A stretch of DNA of 5,827 bases from Angelakisella sp. (GCA_020024555.1 JAHHTQ010000050.1:1-5827); one strand, 5' to 3'. Positions 1-5,664 are shown, counted from the stretch's first letter. Notes: generated from the sequence alone by a model not told the origin. Program-made: numbers and translations.

Positions 1-87
1 TTGAGTAAAACTTTTATATACTTCGTTATTATGATGAATGGCTATACCTTTTTTGGCACGCTGATATATAGTATAACATACCATATT

Positions 88-116
88 ATTATATATCTTT
101 AATAAAAAAAAATCAA
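88..116 (-). promoter_or_regulatory. Sigma-A-type promoter reading left, out of the window
   Basis: Read on the minus strand, a TTGATT -35 box (complement of 111-116) is followed by exactly 17 bases and a perfect TATAAT -10 box (complement of 88-93). Transcription would start near position 81 and run off the left edge, so positions 1-80 would be the 5' leader of a gene outside the window. No downstream coding sequence is visible to confirm it, and the DNA is very AT-rich, so chance matches are possible. The ideal spacing and perfect -10 make it a good candidate. Confidence 0.5.
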
Positions 117-176
117 CTATTTAATGATTATGTTTAAAACCACATAAATTATAAATTCTATATATAGTTTACCCAA

Positions 177-199
177 TTAAAATATATTATATATTTTAA
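177..199. repeat. 23-base AT palindrome between the two divergent promoters
   Basis: Positions 177-187 are the exact reverse complement of 189-199, with a single central base at 188. All bases are A or T. It lies between the leftward promoter (88-116) and the rightward operon promoter (225-253), where a shared operator could sit. In DNA this AT-rich such symmetry may arise by chance or simply reflect flexible promoter-upstream DNA. No T-tract follows closely enough to make it a good terminator. Confidence 0.35.
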
Positions 200-224
200 A
201 ATATGAATTTTTTATTAACAAAAG

Positions 225-253
225 CTGACAGATTAAAATATTTATGTTATTAT
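225..253 (+). promoter_or_regulatory. Candidate sigma-A promoter of the yicC-remA-gmk-rpoZ operon
   Basis: CTGACA at 225-230 (five of six matches to TTGACA) is followed by a 17-base spacer and TATTAT at 248-253 (five of six matches to TATAAT). The predicted start is near 260, giving a leader of about 35 bases before the yicC ATG at 295. The leader contains the ribosome binding site GGAGG at 283-287. No riboswitch or attenuator fits in so short a leader. Confidence 0.6.
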
Positions 254-294
254 ATATTGAATAGATAACTTTTATAAAATATGGAGGAAGTATA

Positions 295-1176
295 ATGATT
301 AAAAGTATGACTGGCTTTGGTAGAAGTCAGTGTGAATTCAACAGTAAGATGTTTACTGTTGAAGTAAGAGCCGTAAACCATAGATATATGGAATATTCCT
401 CAAAAATTCCGAGAATATATAACTTTATGGACGACAAGCTTAAAAAAGTCGTAAGTTCAAAAGTTGCGCGTGGTAAAACAGAAGTGAGTATTTCATACAC
501 TTCTATGCCAAACGACAATTCTGTCAAGGTAAGTATCAACAATTCACTTGCGAAAGAATATATTGACAGTTTACGTGAACTGGGAAAAGAATATAATCTT
601 ACTGATGATTTAACGCTAAGTGCCATTTCACGTTTTAATGATATTTTTGTTCAAGAGAAAAAAGAGGAAGACGAAGAAGAGCTTGAAAGTATACTTATAA
701 GCACACTTAACGAAGCCCTCGACAGCTTTGTTGATATGCGTATAAAAGAAGGCGGAAATTTGAAAAACGATATTTTGTGTCGCCTTGATATAATAGAAAA
801 GGCTGTTGCAACCATTGAAGAAAAATCACCGGAAACGGTTGAAAACTATCGTAAAAAACTTACAGATAAAATAACCGAGCTGCTGCAAACTACCGACATT
901 GATTCACAAAGAATATTAACCGAAGTTGCCTTGCTTGCCGATAAACTTGCCGTTGACGAAGAAACAGTAAGACTGCGTAGCCATATCGCGCAAATGCGAC
1001 AGATGCTTGAAAGCAATGAACCAATCGGCAGAAAAATGGACTTTTTGGTACAGGAATTCAATCGTGAAGCAAACACGATAGGCAGTAAATCACAGGATTT
1101 GGAAATAGCGCAAGTTGTGGTAAATATAAAAAGTGAAATAGAAAAAATCCGAGAACAAGTGCAAAATATTGAATAA
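295..1176 (+). CDS. yicC: YicC/YloC family endoribonuclease
   Basis: The product is a 293-residue cytoplasmic protein of the YicC/YloC family (yloC in Bacillus, yicC in E. coli), known as endoribonucleases linked to RNA turnover. It matches the family end to end. The N-terminal signature MIKSMTGFGRS is at 1-11 and EVRAVNHRYME at 23-33, in the N-terminal YicC domain. The C-terminal DUF1732 region has RILTEVALLADK at 206-217, GRKMDFLVQE at 245-254, NREANTIGSK at 256-265, and ends in EIEKIREQVQNIE. A highly acidic patch (about 121-130) lies in the less conserved middle. Length is typical of the family. The start is set by GGAGG at 283-287, seven bases upstream of the ATG, and by the conserved first residues. 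It is the first gene of the operon, 22 bases before remA, the usual Firmicutes arrangement. Identification is firm; RNase activity is inferred from the family. Confidence 0.95.
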   Translation: MIKSMTGFGRSQCEFNSKMFTVEVRAVNHRYMEYSSKIPRIYNFMDDKLKKVVSSKVARGKTEVSISYTSMPNDNSVKVSINNSLAKEYIDSLRELGKEYNLTDDLTLSAISRFNDIFVQEKKEEDEEELESILISTLNEALDSFVDMRIKEGGNLKNDILCRLDIIEKAVATIEEKSPETVENYRKKLTDKITELLQTTDIDSQRILTEVALLADKLAVDEETVRLRSHIAQMRQMLESNEPIGRKMDFLVQEFNREANTIGSKSQDLEIAQVVVNIKSEIEKIREQVQNIE

Positions 1177-1198
1177 CAACTGATTATGGTGAATAGAA

Positions 1199-1471
1199 AT
1201 GAAGTTAATTAATATAGGTTTTGGGAATATGGTTTCTGCAAACAGGGTTATTGCAATGGTAAGTCCCGACTCTGCGCCGATAAAAAGAATTATACAGGAA
1301 GCCAAAGAAAAAGGATATTTGATAGATGCAACTTATGGCAGAAAAACACGTACGGTTATTATAATGGATTCTGACCATGTGGTACTGTCTGCAATTCAAC
1401 CTGAAACTGTATCCAACAGAATTGTAAATTATGAAAACGATGGGGAGGAAACAGACAATGACAGATGTTAA
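1199..1471 (+). CDS. remA: RemA family DNA-binding regulator (DUF370)
   Basis: This 90-residue protein closely matches Bacillus subtilis RemA (YlzA), a DNA-binding protein that activates biofilm matrix and osmoprotection genes. The family signatures are visible: KLINIGFGNMVSANR at 2-16, SPDSAPIKR at 22-30, LIDATYGRKTR at 41-51, IIMDSDHVVLSAIQPETV at 54-71. Arg16, Arg48 and Lys49 align with the basic positions implicated in DNA binding in Bacillus RemA; Lys49 replaces an arginine there. The last ~15 residues are acidic and not conserved. The ribosome binding site is only partial (GGTGA at 1188-1192, six bases before ATG), suggesting modest or coupled translation after yicC. The stop lies 14 bases inside gmk. 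Because remA occurs in many Clostridia that lack the Bacillus matrix operons, its targets here are unknown. Confidence 0.95.
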   Translation: MKLINIGFGNMVSANRVIAMVSPDSAPIKRIIQEAKEKGYLIDATYGRKTRTVIIMDSDHVVLSAIQPETVSNRIVNYENDGEETDNDRC

Positions 1472-2018
1472 AGGAAAATTGATTGTAATTTCAGGGCCTT
1501 CCGGAGTTGGTAAAGGTACTGTTTTAAAGGAATATCTGAAAAACGCGCAGAATACTTTTCTTTCGGTATCGGCAACCACACGCAGTCCACGTGAAGGAGA
1601 ATTGGACGGAATAAACTACTTTTTTGTATCACACGATAAATTTGAGTCAATGATAGAAAACGGAGAGATAATAGAACACACAGTATATAACGGAAACTAT
1701 TACGGCACACCGAAGTCTCCGCTGCAAAATGCAATAGACAACGGTAAAAACGTTATTTTGGAAATAGAAGTAGATGGCTGTATGCAAGTAAAGAAAGTTT
1801 TTCCCGATGCACTTACTATTTTCGTTATGCCACCAACTTTTGAAGAATTACGCAAAAGGCTGACAAACAGACATACCGAAACCGCTGAACAAATAGAAAA
1901 CAGACTAAGCCGAGCAAAAGAAGAAATAGGCTATAAAGAGAACTATGATGTTATTCTTATTAATGACACAATAGAAAACGCAACCAAAAAACTTGATAAA
2001 ATAATCAATAATACATAA
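1458..2018 (+). CDS. gmk: Guanylate kinase
   Basis: Guanylate kinase catalyses ATP + GMP to ADP + GDP, an essential cytoplasmic step in GTP and dGTP supply. The 186-residue protein has the P-loop GPSGVGKGT at 13-21, the GMP-binding segment SATTRSPREGE at 38-48, the YGTP motif at 82-85, EIEVDG at 102-107 (most homologues have the form EIDVQG, so the Q-to-D change is a small deviation), and the lid and arginine region RLTNRHTETAEQIENRLSRA. The frame is open back to an ATG at 1431, but I chose the ATG at 1458: GGGGAGG at 1442-1448 is nine bases upstream, and the resulting N-terminus fits the family, whereas the nine extra residues are unlike it. The start lies 14 bases before the remA stop, suggesting translational coupling. 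In Firmicutes this enzyme is a known target of inhibition by (p)ppGpp. Confidence 0.95.
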   Translation: MTDVKGKLIVISGPSGVGKGTVLKEYLKNAQNTFLSVSATTRSPREGELDGINYFFVSHDKFESMIENGEIIEHTVYNGNYYGTPKSPLQNAIDNGKNVILEIEVDGCMQVKKVFPDALTIFVMPPTFEELRKRLTNRHTETAEQIENRLSRAKEEIGYKENYDVILINDTIENATKKLDKIINNT

Positions 2019-2026
2019 TACGTATC

Positions 2027-2055
2027 CAATATATTTTTTGATACAAAATATATTG
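2027..2055. repeat. AT hairpin in the gmk-rpoZ spacer
   Basis: CAATATATTTT at 2027-2037 and AAAATATATTG at 2045-2055 are perfect 11-base inverted arms around the 7-base loop TTGATAC. A second, overlapping pairing is possible (GTATC 2022-2026 with GATAC 2040-2044), so two alternative folds compete. There is no T-run after the right arm (the sequence continues ATATAATAAAAAAA), so it does not read as an intrinsic terminator on either strand. It could be an RNA processing or stability element, or part of a promoter-operator for rpoZ. Confidence 0.5.
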
Positions 2056-2064
2056 ATATATAAT
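2038..2064 (+). promoter_or_regulatory. Weak candidate internal promoter for rpoZ
   Basis: TTGATA at 2038-2043 and a perfect TATAAT at 2059-2064 are separated by 15 bases, two short of the optimum. The 84-base gap between gmk and rpoZ is the widest in the operon, which leaves room for an internal start. The -35 lies in the loop of the hairpin at 2027-2055. AT-richness makes chance TATAAT matches common, so this is tentative. Confidence 0.3.
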
Positions 2065-2102
2065 AAAAAAATTAAAATTAATATAAAAAGGAGAAAAATA
2101 TT

Positions 2103-2321
2103 ATGTTAAGACCATCAATGCGTGAAATATTAAAAGAGGGCGAAAGCTACTATGAAATGGTAGTTGCAATAGCAAGAAAAGCAAGAAAAATAGCTGAACA
2201 AGCCGAAAAAGACGGCATACTTTTGGAAGAAAAATCTGTAACAACAGCTGTAAATATGTTTGCATCAGGAGAAGAAAAGCTTTCTAACGCAGATGTAAAT
2301 ATAAATAATAACAAACAATAA
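2103..2321 (+). CDS. rpoZ: RNA polymerase omega subunit
   Basis: Omega is the small subunit that binds beta-prime and helps assemble and stabilise RNA polymerase. The 72-residue product is typical in length for Firmicutes (the Bacillus protein is about 67, E. coli 91). It shows the family pattern: MLRPSMREIL at 1-10, SYYEMVVAIARKARKIAEQA at 15-34, and KSVTTAVNMFASGE at 44-57, followed by a polar asparagine-rich tail. A strong AAGGAG at 2088-2093 precedes the ATG. It follows gmk in the classic order and lies 25 bases before plsY, so it is probably co-transcribed with both. The upstream hairpin and possible internal promoter may set its level apart from gmk. Confidence 0.94.
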   Translation: MLRPSMREILKEGESYYEMVVAIARKARKIAEQAEKDGILLEEKSVTTAVNMFASGEEKLSNADVNINNNKQ

Positions 2322-2346
2322 AAGTTTATAACTAAAAGGAGAAAAT

Positions 2347-2985
2347 ATGAAAGATTATATATATTATATTATATTTTCTATAATCTCTTATCTTGTTGGC
2401 AGTATAAGTTTTGGTATTATTTATTCTAAATTTAAATATCAAGATGATATACGAAATTATGGTAGCGGAAATTCCGGTATGACGAATACTATGCGTACAT
2501 TTGGCAAAAAATCAGGATTTATTGTATTCATTGGAGACTTTTTAAAGGGCTTTTTAATGGTGTTTATTGCCGGAATACTGACGCACTCTACCATTTGTCA
2601 GACTCTTGCAGGATTTTTTGTGGTATTGGGGCATATTTTCCCAATTTTCTTTAAATTCAAAGGTGGCAAGGGTGTTGCGACATCAGGTGGCATTATTTTG
2701 GCTATTGAGCCTATGATACTTCCGTTTATGCTGATTGTATTTGTTATTATACTTTTCACAACAAAGTATATGTCACTTGCATCTATTACTATGGGTGTGC
2801 TATATCCACTGTTTACAATAATAAAAGTTTTTATTGTAAATGAAGCTGCCGCCAATGCTATGCCAAAGATTATTCTATCGGTCATTGTTGGCGCTTTGGT
2901 AATTTTTATGCACCGTTCCAACATAAAACGACTGATTAACGGAACAGAAAACAAACTTGGGCAACGTGTAAAAAGAAACCAATAA
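2347..2985 (+). CDS. plsY: Acyl-phosphate:glycerol-3-phosphate acyltransferase PlsY
   Basis: PlsY is an integral membrane enzyme that moves an acyl group from acyl-phosphate to glycerol-3-phosphate, making lysophosphatidic acid, the first step of phospholipid synthesis in most bacteria. The 212-residue protein has about six or seven hydrophobic segments (roughly 5-26, 57-78, 84-102, 112-138, 140-165, 173-190). Family motifs are intact: GSGNSGMTNTMRTFG at 39-53, DFLKG at 64-68, GHIFPIFFKFKGGKG at 95-109 with His96 and the KGGKG phosphate loop, NEAAAN near 165-170, and HRSNIKRLINGTENKLG near the C-terminus. AGGAG at 2337-2341 lies five bases before the ATG. It sits 25 bases after rpoZ and 19 before the DUF2500 gene, clearly within the operon. 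This is an unusual location: in other Firmicutes plsY is usually near parE, or between der and gpsA. Confidence 0.95.
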   Translation: MKDYIYYIIFSIISYLVGSISFGIIYSKFKYQDDIRNYGSGNSGMTNTMRTFGKKSGFIVFIGDFLKGFLMVFIAGILTHSTICQTLAGFFVVLGHIFPIFFKFKGGKGVATSGGIILAIEPMILPFMLIVFVIILFTTKYMSLASITMGVLYPLFTIIKVFIVNEAAANAMPKIILSVIVGALVIFMHRSNIKRLINGTENKLGQRVKRNQ

Positions 2986-3004
2986 TTAAAAGGAGGACTG
3001 CTTT

Positions 3005-3385
3005 ATGGGATTGGGATATAATTTTATGTTTGATGTTTTTCCTTTTCTTTTTGTAATAATTTTTATAACTGTATTTAGTATAATAATTTATTCTTTTATC
3101 AAAAGAATAAAGCAAGACAGTAAAAACAACAATTCACCACGAATTACTGTTGATACGGTAATAGTTGGAAAACGTAACCATATACGTAACTCAGTAAACA
3201 ACAGTATGGATAATAATAATTACCACACATATACAAAATATTATGCAACGTTTGAGGTTGAGAGCGGTGACAGAATGGAGCTTGAAGTTCCTGAATGCGA
3301 ATATGGGCTTTTAGCTGAAAATGATAGGGGAAAACTAACATTTCAAGGTACAAAATACATATCCTTTGACAGAATGAAAAATTAA
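3005..3385 (+). CDS. DUF2500 family membrane-anchored protein
   Basis: This 126-residue protein of unknown function resembles the DUF2500 family. One hydrophobic helix (about 11-31) is followed by a basic stretch (KRIKQDSK, 33-40), then a globular domain that would face the cytoplasm by the positive-inside rule. The domain shows the family features: SPRITVDTVIVGKR at 44-57, a variable Asn/His-rich loop (about 58-77), YYATFEVESGDRMELEV at 79-95, and YGLLAENDRGKLTFQGTKY at 100-118. This looks like a small beta-rich fold. The start is supported by AGGAGG at 2991-2996, eight bases before the ATG; an in-frame ATG at 3026 lacks such a site. It is the last gene of the operon, 19 bases after plsY and just before the terminator. 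Its neighbours suggest an envelope role, but that is only inference. Confidence 0.85.
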   Translation: MGLGYNFMFDVFPFLFVIIFITVFSIIIYSFIKRIKQDSKNNNSPRITVDTVIVGKRNHIRNSVNNSMDNNNYHTYTKYYATFEVESGDRMELEVPECEYGLLAENDRGKLTFQGTKYISFDRMKN

Positions 3386-3402
3386 ACTACATAATACAAA
3401 AT

Positions 3403-3442
3403 AAGAGACACAGTATAGTAAATACCATACTGTGTCTCTTTT
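3403..3442. terminator. Strong intrinsic terminator, probably bidirectional, between convergent genes
   Basis: AAGAGACACAGTAT (3403-3416) and ATACTGTGTCTCTT (3427-3440) form a perfect 14-bp stem around a 10-base loop. On the plus strand the stem runs into TTTT (3439-3442) and further T-rich sequence, ending the yicC operon 17 bases after the DUF2500 stop. On the minus strand the stem is followed by TTATTTTGTATT, so it can also end adh transcription, whose stop codon lies about 25 bases away. This is the expected arrangement for convergent units. Confidence 0.88.
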
Positions 3443-3464
3443 AAATTATTGTATAAAGGGAAAG

Positions 3465-4523
3465 TTATTTAATAAATACAACAGGTTTAATTAAATCCTT
3501 TGGTTTATCTTTCATTAGCAGAAGCGCGTCTTCAACATGCTCAAAACCTTCAAAACGATGTGTTATAAGTTTACTTGGGTCAATACGTTTTGTTTCAATC
3601 AAGGACATTAATTTTTCCATACGTAGTCTACCACCAGGCATTAGACCGCCTGCAATTTGTTTGTGAGCCATACCGCAGCCCCACTCACTACGTGGAACCT
3701 TAACATAGTCACCTTCACCAAGGTAGTTTACGTTACCGATTTTTCCGCCCGGTTTAACTACTTTTATAGCAGTAATCATTGTATCGACATCACCGCCGGC
3801 GATAACAACTCTGTCTACGCCTTTGCCGTTTGTTAGCGCCATTACCTGATCTTCTATGCTGCCGTTTCTGTAATTGATGATATGTGTTGCGCCGTATTCT
3901 TTTGCTATTTCAATACAATTTGGGCGGCTACCAACTGCGTATATCTCTGATGCGCCTCTAAGAGCCGCTGCCGCAACTGACATAAGTCCAACAGGACCTA
4001 TACCTATAACAAGTACTTTATCACCGAATTGTACGTCGGCAAGCTCAACGCCGTGGAAACCTGTCGGCACCATATCACATAGCATAACTGCTGTTGCGTC
4101 ATCAATAGTATCAGGTAGATGCGCCATATTTCCGTCTGCATCATTTACATGGAAATATTCAGCAAACACACCGTCTTTGAAGTTTGAGAATTTCCAGCCT
4201 GCAAGCATTCCGCCTGAATGCATTGAATAGCCTGCTTGTGCTTCCAGTGAATTCCAGTCGGGAGTAATAGCAGGAACAACAACTCTGTCCCCGGGCGCAA
4301 AGTCACGGACTTCACTACCAACTGCCTCTACAATACCAACTGCCTCGTGACCCAAAATCATATCTTTACGGTCACCGATAGCTCCTGCCCATACTGTATG
4401 TACGTCTGATGTACAAGGAGAAATAGCTGTTGGTCTTACCAAAGCATCTTTTGAACCAAGCTGAGGTACTTCTTTTTCCACCCAACCTATTTCACCGATT
4501 TTTTTCATTGCAAAGCCTTTCAT
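3465..4523 (-). CDS. adh: NADP-dependent secondary (isopropanol-type) zinc alcohol dehydrogenase
   Basis: The 352-residue protein has the same length as the Thermoanaerobacter brockii / Clostridium beijerinckii secondary alcohol dehydrogenase and aligns with it without gaps. These are cytoplasmic tetramers that interconvert ketones or aldehydes and alcohols using NADP(H). Key residues are in place: the catalytic zinc site Cys37, His59, Glu60 and Asp150; the nucleotide loop GIGPVG at 174-179; and the NADP-phosphate contacts Gly198-Ser199-Arg200 and Tyr218. The substrate-pocket positions Ala85, Ile86, Trp110 and Tyr267 match; position 295 is Met where the T. brockii enzyme has Cys. There is no structural zinc lobe, as expected for this group. 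The N-terminus MKGFAM matches the family and AAGGGGG (complement of 4533-4539) precedes it. It forms its own transcription unit with a strong promoter. It looks richer in G+C than its neighbours, for example 32 of 60 bases at 4261-4320. In vivo substrate and direction are not determined by the sequence. Confidence 0.94.
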   Translation of the reverse strand: MKGFAMKKIGEIGWVEKEVPQLGSKDALVRPTAISPCTSDVHTVWAGAIGDRKDMILGHEAVGIVEAVGSEVRDFAPGDRVVVPAITPDWNSLEAQAGYSMHSGGMLAGWKFSNFKDGVFAEYFHVNDADGNMAHLPDTIDDATAVMLCDMVPTGFHGVELADVQFGDKVLVIGIGPVGLMSVAAAALRGASEIYAVGSRPNCIEIAKEYGATHIINYRNGSIEDQVMALTNGKGVDRVVIAGGDVDTMITAIKVVKPGGKIGNVNYLGEGDYVKVPRSEWGCGMAHKQIAGGLMPGGRLRMEKLMSLIETKRIDPSKLITHRFEGFEHVEDALLLMKDKPKDLIKPVVFIK

Positions 4524-4538
4524 ATTTAAAATCCCCCT

Positions 4539-4573
4539 TAAAATAATTTAAATGAACATTTTAAATTATTTTA
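4539..4573. promoter_or_regulatory. Inverted repeat over the adh transcription start (putative operator)
   Basis: Positions 4539-4552 are a perfect 14-base inverted copy of 4560-4573 around the 7-base centre TGAACAT, itself partly symmetric (ATG-AA-CAT at 4552-4559). The outer arm coincides with the adh -10 box, and the inner arm ends just before the ribosome binding site. With the start predicted near 4561, most of one arm lies upstream of the mRNA, so a full RNA hairpin could not form. A DNA operator bound by a dimeric repressor or sensor is therefore the better reading. The regulator is not in this window. Confidence 0.6.
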
Positions 4574-4596
4574 TCATATCGTTATTTATTTGTCAA
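4568..4596 (-). promoter_or_regulatory. Near-consensus sigma-A promoter of adh
   Basis: On the minus strand a perfect TTGACA (complement of 4591-4596) is followed by exactly 17 bases and TAAAAT (complement of 4568-4573; five of six matches to TATAAT). The predicted start, near 4561, leaves a leader of about 38 bases with a single strong ribosome binding site. This is the best promoter in the window and implies high expression when not repressed. Confidence 0.75.
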
Positions 4597-4667
4597 TAAC
4601 CTATATAAGTATTAAATATCTAAAATTTTTCATTCGATTTATGTATATTTTGCACATAAAGACATTG

Positions 4668-4701
4668 AAAAAATCCCACTGTCTATATTTAGATAGTGGG
4701 A
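4668..4701 (-). terminator. Intrinsic terminator after the DegV-family gene
   Basis: On the minus strand the arms TCCCACT and AGTGGGA (complements of 4695-4701 and 4674-4680), extended inward by a further four pairs after one A-C mismatch, form a stem with a 4-base loop. It is followed directly by TTTTTT (complement of 4668-4673). It begins 13 bases past the degV stop codon and separates that gene from the adh promoter downstream. Confidence 0.88.
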
Positions 4702-4714
4702 AAATATAGTTATA

Positions 4715-5572
4715 TTAATTTATTTGTGAAAAAGCTGTTATTATTCCGCCTTGACCACCGTAAACTGTTGATACTCCGTGGGCTGCGACTATAATTATAT
4801 TTGAAATAGCCGGACATAGTTCCATTATTTCAGCTTTTACTTCTTTGGCTCTTTCCTCACAGTTACAATGTGTAATAATAAGTTCAACTGTATTTTTTGT
4901 TAAATTCTGTGTTTCTTCAAGTATATAGTTGCACATCTTTGTAAGCGCATTTTTTGTTCCGCGGACTTTATCACGTACCATTATTTCGCCATTACCGTTA
5001 TCGGAAAGAATTGGACGCAAAGACAACATTGTTGCCACTTTTCCCGCAAGTCTGTTAAGTCTTCCGTTTTTTATCATTGTACTTAAATCTTCAAGAACAA
5101 AAATTGTTTTCATTTTTTCTTTCATTTTTTCAGCGCAGTTTACAGCGTCTTTTAATGAAATACCTTTTTGAAGTTCCTCAAAAACCCTTTTTGCAAGCAA
5201 TGTTTCACCTGATGCGGCGCTCAATGAATCTATAACATATATTTCTTTATCAGGAAATTCTTCATTTACAATATTTTTCGCTATCACAGCCGAATTATAA
5301 GAACCACTCAAATTCGATGAAAGAGTTACAACAACACAGGCATCATATTCACGCATTGCCGCCGCATAAGCGTCAGGCGATGGGCAAGCAGTTTTGCACC
5401 CAGATTTTGACTCTTTTAATGTATTTCTGAATACATCTACATTAAGATTATTGTCATCTATAAAAATTTGGTTTTCTATATCTATTTGCAGTGGAACTAT
5501 CTTTACATTCATTGCGCTTTCAAGCTCATTATTCAAATCACAGCAACTGTCACCGATTATACCAATATTCAT
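4715..5572 (-). CDS. DegV family (FakB-like) fatty-acid-binding protein
   Basis: DegV proteins bind a single fatty acid; the FakB members present it to the kinase FakA, which makes acyl-phosphate. The 285-residue product has the family's two-domain pattern: IGIIGDSCCDL at 3-13, the loop KTACPSP at 60-66 (Thr61 in the position of a ligand-contact threonine), VVVTLSSNLSGSYNSA at 80-95, the VIDSLSAASGE segment, LEDLSTMIKNGRLNRLAGK, and a C-terminal AAHGVSTVYGGQGG region. The usual HxGPG near the end is replaced by YGGQG, so it belongs to a divergent subgroup. The frame is open upstream to an ATG at 5611, but the ATG at 5572 is preferred: AGGGGA lies six bases upstream and the protein then starts at the conserved first strand. 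It forms a single-gene unit with its own terminator. No fakA-like kinase is in the window. Ligand and partner are inferred. Confidence 0.88.
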   Translation of the reverse strand: MNIGIIGDSCCDLNNELESAMNVKIVPLQIDIENQIFIDDNNLNVDVFRNTLKESKSGCKTACPSPDAYAAAMREYDACVVVTLSSNLSGSYNSAVIAKNIVNEEFPDKEIYVIDSLSAASGETLLAKRVFEELQKGISLKDAVNCAEKMKEKMKTIFVLEDLSTMIKNGRLNRLAGKVATMLSLRPILSDNGNGEIMVRDKVRGTKNALTKMCNYILEETQNLTKNTVELIITHCNCEERAKEVKAEIMELCPAISNIIIVAAHGVSTVYGGQGGIITAFSQIN

Positions 5573-5664
5573 AATAAATCCCCTTTTATAGAAAAATACT
5601 TTTAAATACAAATTGATGTCATTTTCAATACTATATGATATAATACATAAAATCCAATAATAAT

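Noticed and set aside
1..84. Open minus-strand frame from an ATG at 84 to the left edge (28 codons without a stop)
   Set aside because: The ATG sits at or just upstream of the predicted transcription start of the leftward promoter and has no good ribosome binding site, so it is more likely leader DNA. An edge gene cannot be fully excluded.
177..213. Palindrome at 177-199 followed by TTTTTT at 208-213 as a terminator for a plus-strand gene from the left
   Set aside because: The T-run is nearly 10 bases from the stem, the stem has no G-C pairs, and no plus-strand coding sequence precedes it.
1431..1457. Nine-residue N-terminal extension of guanylate kinase
   Set aside because: The good GGGGAGG site precedes the internal ATG at 1458, and the extra residues do not match the family start.
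1205..1579. A 124-codon minus-strand frame across remA and gmk
   Set aside because: It is antisense to two well-conserved genes, with no promoter or ribosome binding site.
2027..2055. gmk-rpoZ hairpin as an intrinsic terminator
   Set aside because: The stem is almost all A-T and neither strand has a T-run directly after it; genes continue in the same direction on both sides.
3874..4230. A 118-codon open frame on the plus strand opposite adh
   Set aside because: It is antisense to a clearly conserved enzyme, its translation has no recognisable domain, and it arises from the codon pattern of the real gene.
4539..4573. adh dyad as an RNA riboswitch or attenuator
   Set aside because: Most of one arm lies upstream of the predicted start, and the short leader has no room for a structured aptamer.
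5573..5611. Thirteen-residue extension of the DegV-family protein
   Set aside because: It covers the AGGGGA ribosome binding site and precedes the conserved first beta strand; the ATG at 5572 is preferred.
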